Source of the DNA: Antedon mediterranea
Lineage: Eukaryota > Echinodermata > Crinoidea > Comatulida > Antedonidae
Length of the DNA: 64,000 nt
Direction of reading: 5' to 3'
NCBI RefSeq assembly: GCF_964355755.1
Contig: NC_092680.1
Span: forward strand, 20,127,001 to 20,191,000
A program made the position numbers and the translations under genes. The notes beneath the pieces were generated by a model. That model saw only the letters and a program-made list of their open reading frames with translations. It ran no database searches and was not told the origin of the DNA. Within the stretch, counting starts at the first letter, position 1. Each line of letters opens with the position of its first letter. Positions 1-11,886 of this stretch are shown here, piece after piece.

Positions 1-1549
1 ATAGGGTATTATTCACTTTTCCTAACTATAGATATTTACATACTTTTAACCATTCTATTATAAATAAACAATTTCAAAGTTATTGAAAGTTTATTTAAAA
101 ATTCCGAACCAGATTTGACTTTGAAATCATGTCCATTAAATTGCACAAACAAAATTGAATTCTACTTACTAAATATAGATCGTTCACATATATATCCAAA
201 CCCATTGCTGCCGCCCCAGTTTCCAAGTTTATCAGAACAAAGTAAGTCCATTAGGCGCAGGAGCCCCGGATAGCGTTACGAAGTCGTTAACTCTGTCAAC
301 CCATGGTCAGCCCAACTAATGTGTTTTTCCCAAGGACAACTTATCAATAACTAAACTTTGTCACCACCCATAAGTGTGCTGTTCATTTCCTATTGACCAA
401 TGAACACCAATGTAACTGGACCTGAGTTACTTGCTATTCGACCTTGGGTGCAAATTATACAATTAATTGATGTTAAGGCCACTGACTACTCTTTTCTGTA
501 TAGAAACACTGAATTGACTGAATAAGAAAACCCTACAATAATTTCTACTACTACTTGATATGGTGTTATACAACAACTATATTAAAAGAATTGAATGTAT
601 GGAGAATGAAAAAAAACAATTGTTAAACGTTATATGTAAAACATCACTTAGATGATATCTATCAGATATATCATTTTCTAAACATTGTTTCATTAGTTAT
701 ATCACGGAAAAATAAGTTAGTTATAAATAAGTAAGTTATTTCTCCATGAAAGTTTCTCCATTGTTATATTCACATCACATATATTTATATTTGGTTTTAC
801 ACGTAATATTTCATTAAGAATTTCATTTTCTGACAATGTGATTGAAAAATGATGATGTTAACTGTTGGGCCTACAGAAATGATACAAATTCTCAGTTGAT
901 ATGACACAAAATTTACAGAATTCAGCACTAACAACATACCATATTCTTCAGTTCAGGTCACAAGTTTCAGGGGCGACAATGCAAACATCCCGCCAAAATT
1001 GTCCTTCATATCTCTGTATTGCCAAGTAACACACGGGAAAAGAACAAATAAAAAACAAAAACCTTTCAAAACAGACCTATTTCTGTTTTTAAAAAGATTG
1101 AAATGAAATAATTCTTTTTAAACACTGTACTGTACTTGGAAACACGTACTTGATTTGTGATATCCTCCGTTAAAAATACAGTAGAAAGTGTCCCCTTAAT
1201 AGGGGTTCTACTGCCCCTGGAACAATTCCTAAAAAAACATGTCCTCTTCATAGAGGTTTCGCAGAAAAAAACCAATATACTGATCTGGACTCGGAAATTT
1301 AAAATGTAGCAGGCAACGTTTCATAATTATTATGATATCCATTTTTATTTAATAACGATAAATGGATATAAATATTTCGTCTTTTTTGTTATTTTGTGAT
1401 GGAAAAAATATTGAGTGAACATTGGCACTGAGCTTAAATGTTCCCCGTCCCCTTAATGTCCCCTTTATAAGAGTGTCCCCTCAGTAAGGATTGACTGTTT
1501 CGCCCCTTAATAATAAATGATGGTGTCCATCTTATGTCCTCTCAATTTT

Positions 1550-1770
1550 AATGTGCTACACCCGATAATAGAATACACATCTAGCTCGTGTGCACTTTAA
1601 AAAACCTAGTAAATCTTTCGAGACGAGCAGGGGGTTACCCCGGTGTATTAGTACATCACAGCCACTGATCATCAACTGGGCCCTATGGGAGACCAGTCTG
1701 TTTCTGAAGAGGTTACCCAGTATAAATATATATTTCAATTCAATTCAATTCAATTCAACGTAAGGTGGTG
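1550..1770 (+). repeat. SINE-like body with CAATT tail, nested in the transposon
   Basis: Shares a long stretch with the element at 28985-29305 in opposite orientation, for example ATCAACTGGGCCC / ATCACCAACTGGGCCC and GGGGTTACC. The copy ends in (CAATT)n at about 1735-1758. No tRNA-like head is visible here, so it looks 5'-truncated. Confidence 0.6.
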
Positions 1771-1924
1771 TTTGGCATGTTGTGCAGGAGGGAGGTCAGA
1801 CAATATTGTCATAAAATGTATTCATTAATTTGCTTTTCCTTCATCCAATCTACATAGTAGATGGATGAAGCTATTGTTCTAACCACGTGACTATGTGGCG
1901 TAGGTTTTTTTTTTTTTAATATAT

Positions 1925-1925
1925 C

Positions 1926-1960
<35 letters not shown>

Positions 1961-1970
1961 TTATATATTT
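1925..1970. repeat. (CA)n-(TA)n microsatellite
   Basis: A run of CA dinucleotides is followed by TA dinucleotides just after a T-tract. Confidence 0.9.
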
Positions 1971-2079
1971 GCTACAATAATGTACACTAATTTGTTACTG
2001 AACTATGGAGATTTTTTTTTTTCCGAAATAAAAGATGAATGAATGAATGAATGAATAGAATAACTGTACAGTAGGCTCC

Positions 2080-3560
2080 CATGTGTTACCCAATGTGCTC
2101 AATTTGATTGTGCTACCCAATGTGCTATCCATTTGAAATAATGTGCTATCCATTTGAAAGAATGTGCTACCCGATAATCCGTATAGAATAATGTACAGTA
2201 CTATATCCATTTGACTGTGCTACCCAATGTGCTATCCATTTGAAATAATGTGATATCCATTTGAAATAATGTGACTATCCATTTGAAAGAATGTGCTACC
2301 CGATAATCCTTATAGAATAATGTACAGTACAATTACATCCATTTGATTATGCTACCTAATGTGCTATCCATTTGAAAGAATGTGCTACCCGATAATCCGT
2401 ATAGAATAATGTACAGTACAATTATATCCATTTGATTATGCTACCTAATGTGCTATCCATTTGAAAGAATGTGCTACCCGATAATCCTTATAGAATAATG
2501 TACAGTACTATATCCATTTGATTGTGCTACCCAATGTGCTATCCATTTGAAATAATGTGCTATCCATTTGAAATAATGTGACTATCCATTTGAAAGAATG
2601 TGCTACCCGATAATCCTTATAGAATAATGTACAGTACAATTATATCCATTTGATTATGCTACCTAATGTGCTATCCATTTGAAATAATGTGCTATCCATT
2701 TGAAAGAATGTGCTATCCATTTGAAAGAATGTGCTATCCATTTGAAAGAATGTGCTATCCATTTGAAATAATGTGACTATCCATTTGAAAGAATGTGCTA
2801 CCCGATAATCCGTATAGAATAATGTACAGTACAATTATATCCATTTGATTGTGCTACCTAATGTGCCTTCCATTTGAAATAATGTGACTATCCATTTGAA
2901 ATAATGCTACCCGATAATCCGTATAGAATAATGTACAGTACAATTATATCCATTTAATTGTGCTACCTGATGTGCTATCCATTTGAAAGAATGTGCTATC
3001 CATTTGAAAGAATGTGCTACCCGATAATCCTTATAGAATAATTTACAGTACTATATCCATTTGATTGTGCTACCTAATGTGCCTTCCATTTGAAATAATG
3101 TGACTATCCATTTGAAATAATGCTACCCGATAATCCGTATAGAATAATGTACAGTACAATTATATCCATTTGATTGTGCTACCTGATGTGCTATCCATTT
3201 GAAATAATGTGCTATCCATTTGAAAGAATGTGCTACCCGATAATCCTTATAGAATAATGTACAGTACAATTATATCCATTTGATTGTGCTACCCAATGTG
3301 CTATCCATTTGAAATAATGTGCTATCCATTTGAAATAATGTGCTATCCATTTGAAAGAATGTGCTACCCGATAATTCTTATAGAATAATGTACAGTACAG
3401 TTATATCCATTTGATTGTGCTACCCAATGTGCTATCCATTTGAAATAATGTGCTATCCATTTGAAAGAATGTGCTACCCGATAATTCTTATAGAATAATG
3501 TACAGTACAGTTATATCCATTTGATTGTGCTATCTATTGTGCTATCTGTTTGAACTAATG
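2080..3560. repeat. Higher-order minisatellite inside the transposon
   Basis: The ~21-bp word GTGCTATCCATTTGAAATAA (with A/G variants) occurs dozens of times. It is interleaved with a longer module containing CCGATAATCCGTATAGAATA and ATGTACAGTACAATTATATC. Short open frames here (for example repeated FQMDST on the minus strand) are consequences of the repeat, not genes. Confidence 0.9.
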
Positions 3561-6071
3561 TGCTGTCTGTTTGAAATAATTCAGGTTTTTTATTTTGAAT
3601 ATGTTTTGCTATCCATTTTAGACGTGCTAAACAAGTTACATATTTGTTGATATAAATTTGCGGTACACCACGTATATTAGTTCTGAAAAGAACTGTTGAG
3701 TTGCTCGACGTTTCGATTTACTCCAAAGTCAAAGTCTCCAAAGCTATTCCATCATGTCGTATTCGGGGAATCGCCCACAAGTGTTTTCTCAGAGCAGGGT
3801 ATGTTCCGTATAGGGTTCTGTATGCTATTTTTTAATAATGTACAAAAAATGAAATGAATAATCATCGGTATGTACGGAGAAAGCTCGAGCGGAAGTCGAG
3901 GTTACTTTTGCCAACAAGACGAAGCGCGAAACAAATAAAAACGCAGCGCGAAACATCTGAAATGATATACAATTTCTCAAAACATGAAAACACAGAATAT
4001 ATTATATTAATATAACTTTTTAATATTTCCAAAGGCTCGGACATGGAAGAAGGGCCTTAAAAAACTGAATTGCTATATGTTAGACCACTTTTCCATAACT
4101 TTTCAAAACTCATCGAACCCTCTGCTAGTAGGCCTAATTAATATAGGAGCGTCGCCAAATCATTAGAAAAAAAAACATGGCATGAAGATGTAATTAATCA
4201 AACAACGGCCAAAGAATACCAACAATTTTAATTTAGGTTTCGATTCGTAATTACTAATGTGGTGGACTAGAAGCCTAGTTTGAAACTATAGTGACCATTT
4301 ATTTTAGAAAGAAAGATAGAAAAATGTGTTTCCATCTCCATGTTAATACCAAGGCACTTTTCAATTAAAAATTCTGGCCTAGTATTCTTGCAAGGTCGTC
4401 ACAGCTCCAGTTACAAAGGTCGTCACAGCTCCAGTTACAAACGGTGATACAAAGTGTCAATCATTTGACCAGTGAACAGCCCACTGGTAGGATAGTCCTT
4501 GAAACCGTCCATAAAACACATTAATCACTCACATCAGTCATGCCGCTAATGGTTGAAAACCTCACTTTTTGGGGTTTTCAAACGTAACGCTATCCGGGGC
4601 TCCTGCGCCTAATGCACTCCACCTGCCGTCAGAGGTTGTCATAAAACCAAATGCACAATCAGTATCTCCTACATTAGGTTCTCCAGATCCCCAGTATAAA
4701 TACTCAACAGTTTCTCCAGATTCCCAGTTCCAGCTGGATAGCATCGTTCTATCTGTTCCCACCTCACGGGATAACCCAATGGCATAGGCTCCATTTGCAC
4801 AGTTTTCCTGCAGGATATCCAATATAGCATTGTTTTCTTCTGTAGTGTTTATACTCACAAGATTATAGTCTGCATCACACAATCCTTTAATTTCATTCCA
4901 AGTTTTGTATTCGGTGAAGTGTGTCACAATTACAAACGTTGCTTTATAGTTTGACGATCCAACAGAAAATTCCGCACAAGCTATCGGTAAGAAAAATCCT
5001 GTGAGTAGGACAGTTTTAGTTATTAGAAGTTAATGCCTACAGTTTTTTAATCAAAATGTTAAGTATATTTGTTTTTTTATACTGTACCTTGGCAATGTAC
5101 AACTGCGACGACATAGATATTGAGTATTAGGAAAATCCTTTGAAACATTGTAAAACATAACTTGTATGATATTAGCTTCTATAAGGAAACATACTCTTAA
5201 TATTATATCTTGATAAGAGGGCGCTCTTTTAAGGAAACATGATTTTAAAATAGTCCTTTTGGTGTTTTTTAAGTTGTGGTTTCTTAACATCAACTAATAG
5301 TCATATAGAGGTCCTTTATCAAAATGTTTACCTTTACCTTTCAGTATATTTAGTACGGTATGCATTGTAAGTTATTCATGTATAACGACAAGGAAAACCG
5401 GCGTATTAACCAGATTCCAATAATCATTCTGGAAACCTGCTATGTACAGAAACTCGCTTTTGATATACATTTAACAATATAAATAAATATGAAATAAAAA
5501 TACATTTTACTTGGTGTGGGAGGTCGCCGTTTGTTATCCGATGTTCATAAATTATTTACTCTCCAAATTGTTATAGCAAAAAAAACGTTACTTATTTTAC
5601 TTTTTTTTGGAAAAAAAAACACCACTAAATACGGGTTGGCGGATTGGCCGTATTTTAAAAACATATTCCCTTCTTTCGTTTTACAGGAAAGTGTCACCTT
5701 TTGATACTGTGTCCCAAAAAGAGATTCTACTGTATTTTGTATAATACATAAACTAAGATATTTATTACATTAATCGCTGTGATTATAAGTGAAATAACGA
5801 GTAAATCGAGACTTTTCACATCAAAGATTAAATAGGTTTTTGAGGAAATAATCTTTAATATGTATTTTACTTCCAGTTTAAGCTGACGAGTATAATCGCT
5901 TTCAGAACTTTATTCAACCATAAGAAAATAAAACAATAGTACTAAAGAGGGGAAAACAAAAACACCCACAAAGATGCTGAAGTGAAATGGTTGTGCATCA
6001 GTGCTGTATACGCAATACATAGAACGCAACTATTACTTTATGCTAACGAAAACGAAACCTTTATTGTAGCA

Positions 6072-6127
6072 ATGAAGGCCATCACAATACTCATCTGCCT
6101 AACTCTTTTAAGTGTAGAGCTCACAAG
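6072..6127 (+). pseudogene. Orphan plus-strand signal-peptide-like exon (copy 1)
   Basis: Reads MKAITILICLTLLSVELTS on the plus strand, a convincing signal-peptide shape. The sequence after it is GCATTTTT, where a related copy at 15143-15210 has GTATATTT, a possible splice donor. It lies head-to-head with the signal exon of lectin receptor 1. No downstream plus-strand coding exon is visible. It is probably a relic of a divergent secreted or membrane gene carried along in the tandem duplications. Confidence 0.4.
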
Positions 6128-6461
6128 CATTTTTAATTTACATTTTAACACTTGTTTTCAAATTGATTATTTATGATTATATATTCCAGAGGCTTCAAGA
6201 TTAAGAATTTAGATTTGTTTCTTTCTACTCTGCCTAAAATAATATCATTAATAAGTTGCCAAAGCTAATGTTAGTGTTTTCTATTCTAATGCAATCATTT
6301 GTACAGCTGTTCTATCCACATTTTAGCTTTATTATTATTCTACTATTAACACATTAATATTAACCTTGATAGTTGAACTACCTGTAACCTTATCATTAAC
6401 GTTCTTTATAAAATGTAAATAATATACAATGACAATTTAATTGTATATATTATTTCTACAT

Positions 6462-9400
6462 TTATTCTGTAACCTCAACATAAACAGGTTGTTGCACGTC
6501 TTCGTTGAATCCTCCATACGCGGCATTCTCTTCAATCACGTGACATACATTGACTGCTTTCTGTGACTTTTCTGATGTTTTCAATTCGCTTTCAGATTTA
6601 CAAAAGAGTTGGTCATGAAATCTGAATATAAATATAGTATATTTATATTTATATATATATTCATATTGATTTCTATTATCATAGGAATATTTGATAATAG
6701 AGCATTTCATTTGTATCACATTGTGGTGCTTTATCATGTAAGATGGTAATGCTATGGTAGGTCTATATGATACTAGGAGATACACATGTGGAACACACGT
6801 GGTAGTTTACTCAATGTATTAACACCAAGAAAAGTTTCTGTTACTTAGTTCAGGCAATTAAGATACCAAAGAGATTATTATGAAGTATACCTACCTATAT
6901 AACAGCATTACTATAACAACAGCAAAAACCACATTTAATGTTACAGATGATATCACTACCGCAGTCAAGTCTGAAATAAACAATAGTAGCATTGCCATCT
7001 TAATTCATAAAACTACTACGTAATAGTCCACATTATCAAAATTGTGTAACTTTTAGTTGGTTTGTTGGCCTATTACTTTGAGTTGCTTTGGTAGGTTTTA
7101 ACATCATTCGTCGTTTATTGGTCAATAATTGTTGTGTGAGTGCGCGCTTCTATATTATTGTTTGTTCAATTGGTCGTTTGTCGGATGACCCTTTTGTAGC
7201 GGGTAGGTAACATTTTTGGTTAGATAACATTTTGGTTAACTTATGTTCTTGACATATTGATAGTTCAGTGTTTGTGACATCCTCGGATACTCACATTTTC
7301 AATTTCCATAAGTGCTCAATTGTATATTAGTAATGCATAACCAACAACATTTGCTAGTCATTGTTCTGAAAAACTTATATTTTACAACCTACCAAATATT
7401 GATTCCTCTTCATTTACTAAGCTACAATCAGTCATCCTGATATCATCACTATATGTTAAATCATTATCGATGGTCTCACTAGTGGGTAGCAACGATGTCA
7501 GGTGGTGAGTCGTGGTTTCATGATGAGTGACGTCAGTTGATGCGTCCAAAACAGTCTCACTAGTGGGTAGCAACGATAACAAGTTGTTAGTCGTTGTTCC
7601 ATGATGAGTGACGTCAGTCTCAAGAGTTGAAGTTACTGGAGGATTTGCTGGATAAATTAGAACAAATAAATCAGATAAACCAACAGAAAAACACAGTAAA
7701 TGATTAATTTATTTAATACGCATAAAACTTCTTATGAACTAATTCTGTAAAAGACTGTAATGTACTAGATATCTAAAATCAAAATACTAAGTTGGCTAAC
7801 TTCCAATAAAATCTATTGATAATACATTGGAAATATATTTCAAATACGGTATGACGTTTATCTCATTATGTCACATGGTGTGTTTTTTGGTCAATGTTGT
7901 TCAGTCAGTGTGAATGTTGGAATACCTTTGATTTTAACTCGTGTTATAATTACCGATAGTAATCGTAGGTATCAACGACATCAATTGATTAGTTGTTGTG
8001 CCAGGAGGCGTCGTGACGTTAGTTGATGCGTCCACAACAGTCTCACTAGTAGGTAGCAACGATATCAGGTGGCTAGTCGTTTTTCTATGAGTGACGTCAG
8101 TTGCTTCTTCAAGAGTTGAAGTTACTGGAGGATTTTCTATATAAATTAAAACAGACAAACGGTAACACGGTATATAAATTAATTGTTTAGATACACATAC
8201 AATATCTTATAGGCCTAGACTCTGTAATGTTCTAGATGTCTGAATCAAAATACTAAGTAGGTTTCCAATAAAATATATTGATAATACATTGGAAATATAG
8301 TTTCAAATAATAATAATAATAATATCCTGGATTAATATAGCGCCTAATGTTGTGAAACCTCTAAGCGCTGAACATTATTACCCCAGTCATTTTTTCCTGA
8401 TCAAATACGTATGGAAACATACTCTCATAATGCAGCTAGTAATCAGCGCAAAGTTGTGTACGGTATGACGTTTATCTCATATTGCCATGACATGTTTTTC
8501 GGTCAATGTTGTTCAGTAAGGGTCAATGTTGTTCAGTAAGTGTGAATGTTGGAATTGATTTTAACTCGTGTTATAATTACCGATAGTAATCGTAGGTACC
8601 AACGACATCAATTGATTAGTTGTTGTACCAGGATGCATCGTGACGTCAGTTGATGCGTCCAAAACAGTTGAAGTTACCCGAGGAGTTGCTACAAATTAAT
8701 GTAATGTAAATATGACTAATCATAACCCAATCGAGAAAATATATTCTTATTAATATAAAGGAACAATCATAAAACATTATCTTATAACTTAAAAATGTAA
8801 AGCTTTATTGCAATATACACTGTAAAGTTTTAAAATGCAAAAGCTATTCCGAATAGAATTTCTGTTTTGCTATTCTTAAAAAGTTGGTAAAAACAACTAC
8901 GATATATTTTGTACCTTGCTGATATTCACGTTTTAGTTTATTTTCTACTATCTCTAAAGTATTACTATTAATCTATTAATTACTATAAGAGCTGAACTAT
9001 ATGCTGTACAATTTTTAGATTTTTTTAAAATAATCTAAATATTAATATTACTTCTAAATTTGAACTATGCTTGTTTAAATAAAACAATTTTTTAAAGTAA
9101 AGAGCATTGTTACATACAGATGCTACAGGAACTACAACTATTTCACTTACTTGGAACTGTTTTTTCACATATATATCCATACCCACTGCCGCCTCCAACA
9201 AGTGTTTCAGAACAAGGTAAGTCACCCCACCTGCCATCAGAGGTTGTTATATAACCAAATGCACATTGTGTATCTCCTACATTAGGTTCACCAGAAGCCC
9301 AGTATAAATACTCAACAGTTTCTCCAGATTCCCAGTTCCAGCTGGATGCCATCGTTCTATCTGATCCACTCTCACGTGATAACCCAATGGCATAGACTCC

Positions 9401-9761
9401 ATTTGCACAGTTTTCCTGCAGGATACCAAATATAGCATTGTTTTCTTCTTCAGTGTTTATACTCACAAGATTATACTCTGCATCACACAATCCTTTAAGT
9501 TCATTCCAAGTTCTGAATTCGCTGAAGCGTGTTACAATTACAAACGTAGCTTTATAGTTTGACGATCCAATAGAAAATTCCGCACAAGCTATCGGTAAGA
9601 CATAATGCAGTGAGAGAAGAACCATTTTAATTATTAGAAGTTAAATGCCTATAGTTTTTTTTTATCAAAATGTTAAATATATTTGTTTTTTATACTGTAC
9701 CTTGGCAATGTACAACTGCGATGACATAGATATTGAGTATTATGAAAATTTTTTGAAACAT
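6462..9761 (-). CDS. C-type lectin receptor 2 (signal - CTLD - mucin-like stalk - TM - tail), complete
   Basis: Predicted type I membrane lectin of about 426 aa. Exons, 5' to 3' on the minus strand: 9761-9701 signal (MFQKIFIILNIYVIAVVHCQ); 9588-9151 CTLD; 8688-8581, 8136-7954 and 7647-7393 Thr/Ser-rich stalk; 6970-6895 TM (AVVISSVTLNVVFAVVIVML); 6621-6462 tail ending QPVYVEVTE. The intron phase is 1 throughout except 2 before the tail, and all frames join. The CTLD has YAIGLSRE, WNWESGE, an EPN motif and GRWGDLPC, the equivalents of the WIGL, Ca-site-2 EPN and WND motifs, so mannose-type Ca-dependent sugar binding is likely. The stalk holds internal copies of a module around TDVTHH and SLLPTSET. 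The tail has tyrosines in NAAYGGF and VYVEV. An alternative unspliced start at 9625 (MVLLSLHYVLPIAC) also keeps frame. The last coding bases GAATAAA merge the stop codon with a poly(A)-like signal. Confidence 0.85.
8296..8400. repeat. Dispersed repeat fragment (AAT)n plus GCGCCTAATG-type tail
   Basis: An AAT run is followed by TGGATTAATATAGCGCCTAA and a CTAAGCGCTGA word. A related fragment is at 12070-12150, and a reversed GGCGCTATATCA word is near 63757. The wording resembles 3' ends of widespread invertebrate retroelements. Confidence 0.5.
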
Positions 9762-10031
9762 TGTAAAACATAACTTGTATGATATTAACTTGTACAAGGA
9801 AACATACTCTTAATATTATATTATATATTGATGAGAGGGCGCTCTTTTAAGGAAAACATGTTTTTAAAATAGTATTTTGGTGTTTTTTGAAGTTGTGGTT
9901 TTTTAACAATATAAGGAAATAGTAATAATTTTAAGCGACTTGAACTATGCTTGTTAAAAAAACCTAATGTCTTTTAAGTAAAGAACATTGTTACATACAG
10001 ATGCTATAGGAACTACAACTATTTCACTTAC

Positions 10032-10644
10032 TTGGAACTGTTTTCTCACATATATACCCATACCCATTGCTGCCTTGCCAGTTTCCAAGTTTGTAAGAAC
10101 AACTTACGTCATCCCACCTACCATCAGAGTTTGTTATAAAACCAAATGCACAATCATTATCTCCTACATTAGGTTGACCAGATGCCCAGTATAAATACTC
10201 AACAGTCTTTCCAGATTCCCAGTTCCAGCTGGATAGCATCGTTCTATCTGTTCCCATCTCACGTGATAACCCAATGGCATAGACTCCATTTGCACAGTTT
10301 TCCTGCAGGATATCCAATATAGCATTGTTTTCTTCTTCAGTGTTTATACTCACAAGAATATAACCGTCATCACACAATCCTTTAAGTTCATTCCAAGTTT
10401 TGAATTCGGTGAAGTGTGTAACAATTACAAACGTTGCTTTATAGTTTGATGATCCAACAGAAAATTCCGCACAAGCTATCGGTAAAAAAATGCAATGCAA
10501 TGAGAAGAATCGTTTTAGTTATTAGAAGTTAATGCCTATAGTTTTTTTTATCAAAATTGTAACATTATTTATTTTTTATACTGTACCTTCGCAATGTACA
10601 ACTGCGACATAGATATGGAGTATTATGAAAATCCTTTGAAACAT
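10032..10644 (-). CDS. Second signal + CTLD cassette (lectin receptor 3), no anchor of its own
   Basis: Signal exon 10644-10587 (MFQRIFIILHIYVAVVHCE, phase 1) and CTLD exon 10475-10032 (148 codons, phase 1, donor GTAAGT). Only about 270 bp separate it from the signal exon of receptor 2, and no stalk, TM or tail lies between. Its donor is phase-compatible with the receptor 2 stalk exon at 8688, so it may be an alternative 5' cassette of that gene. The CTLD has QPN where the other copies have EPN, and GRWDDVSC in the WND position, suggesting altered ligand preference. Without splicing the exon has no ATG in frame near its 5' edge, which supports use of the separate signal exon. Confidence 0.75.
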
Positions 10645-10699
10645 TGTAAAACATAACTTGTATGATATTAGCTTGCGTACAAGGAAACAGACTCTTAAT

Positions 10700-11886
10700 A
10701 TTATATTATATATTGATAAGAGGGCGCTCTTTTAAGGAAAACATGTTTTTAAAATAGTCCTTTGATGTTTTTTTAAGTTGTGGTTCTTTAACAATATGAG
10801 CACTTAGTAATAATTTTAAGCGACTAACTATAAAGATCTTTATCAAAATGTTTTTATAATTGTATATTATTAAAGTAGGCCTATGTATTGTTAGTTTGTC
10901 AAGTAACTACAAGGAATACAGTACCTGTGTTCTGTACAGTATACCAAACAAATAGAGCCTGGAGCGATAAAACATCGATACAATAAAAAACGGCAATAAA
11001 AATGGTGATAGTTACGAAATGGTATTAGTGCGCGTGACATAGAAACTAAAATTAACTCAATTTATGGAAAAAAGAATGAATCTTTAGACTTGAAATTGCC
11101 CTTCAAGTATATGTATGTCAAAATACATTACAAAGCTGTTGACACAAGGTGTAGGCCTTCATAACAAAGGAATAAGAAAACCGTGATCAACTTCAAAGCA
11201 TTTATTTTACAACGAAGTTATAATAAGTAGCTGGTGTGTTATAAAATAAAAATAATGCAATGGTACAAATATATTAATTCTGTGAAAATAATGTTCTATT
11301 CTTTAAAATAGAGTAAACCCTTTCATCTTTCATCTCATAAAAGTATTGTATCATTAATCAATTAATTAAAAATTAGTATTAACAATTATTACACAATTAT
11401 TTTAATGAACAAATAATGTTAATTAAAATTAACATTATTTGTATATGAACAATATCAACCATAAGTTTTTACTCATTTACAAGCTAGATGAGACCTACTC
11501 TCTTTATCATTTTACTGATATTTATATCAAAAGTTAGCAGCAGTGCATTTGTGGTGAACTGTCTGTTAATTTGTCTAAATGTTTAAATATAAGAATTCTA
11601 ACAAAACTAAATGCTAATTATAAGAAAAATACCAAATATATATCAAAGTGCTTATCATTCAACAAAAAGGAACATTAATTACCAGAGAAACGTTTTATCA
11701 AGTATTTATTAACAATTTATATCTTGAAACTAACAACACCAATGTTAAATAAAATGTATACAGAAATAGGTATATAATATCGTAAATTATAAGTTTATGT
11801 TATCTCGAACACCATGAGTAACACAGTGAAACGTATTATTACAGTTGCCTTGAATCATGGTTGTGGATGATGAACTTGAAGTATGG
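10700..11886. other. Gene-free stretch with duplicated 5' flank and a palindrome
   Basis: About 200 bp left of each signal exon (GAGGGCGCTCTTTTAAGG, then TTTAAAATAGT) is conserved among receptors 1-5 and may be promoter sequence. At 11409-11442 a perfect 16-bp inverted repeat (ACAAATAATGTTAATT, 2-bp spacer) could form a hairpin. Otherwise no coding evidence was seen. Confidence 0.5.

Larger units (their letters stand above)
251..4612. mobile_element. 4.36 kb DNA transposon with 30-bp terminal inverted repeats inserted in a CTLD exon
   Basis: Bases 251-280 (starting TTAGGCGCAGGAGCCCCGGA) and 4583-4612 are perfect inverted repeats of 30 bp. Joining 250 to 4613 restores the alignment of the CTLD exon with its intact paralogues, so the element is exactly what interrupts the exon. 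Flanks are TCCA on the left and TGCA on the right, compatible with a 4-bp target duplication carrying one change; alternatives such as TA cannot be excluded. No transposase is recognisable, so it is probably non-autonomous. It carries a SINE-like body, a CA/TA microsatellite and a 1.5 kb minisatellite. Confidence 0.75.
170..5148 (-). pseudogene. C-type lectin receptor 1, CTLD exon split by a transposon (3' part outside window)
   Basis: First member of the CTLD receptor family. The signal-peptide exon is 5148-5088 (MFQRIFLILNIYVVAVVHCQ, phase 1, donor GTACAG). The CTLD exon begins at 4980 after an acceptor ending TTACCGATAG that all copies share. It reads normally (KATFVIVTHF, WNEIKGLC, LVSIN, YAIGLSRE, WNWESGE, EPN motif) to about 4613, just after GRW. 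A 4.36 kb element then interrupts it. The missing C-terminal part (CSDKLGNWGGSNGFGYICE) resumes at 250 and ends at 170 before a GTAAGT donor. Stalk, TM and tail exons would lie left of base 1. If translated through the insertion, the lectin domain ends in about 18 element-derived residues and a stop, losing the last CTLD cysteines. It is probably a disabled allele or gene unless the insertion is spliced out. The domain identity is certain; the loss of function is inferred. Confidence 0.8.

Noticed and set aside
2640-2834. Frame with repeated FQMDST
   Set aside because: By-product of the minisatellite in the transposon.
9143-9625. Lectin copy 2 as a single-exon gene starting at MVLLSLHYVLPIAC
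   Set aside because: Other copies lack this ATG but all keep the TTACCGATAG acceptor and an upstream signal exon in matching phase, so splicing is the better model.
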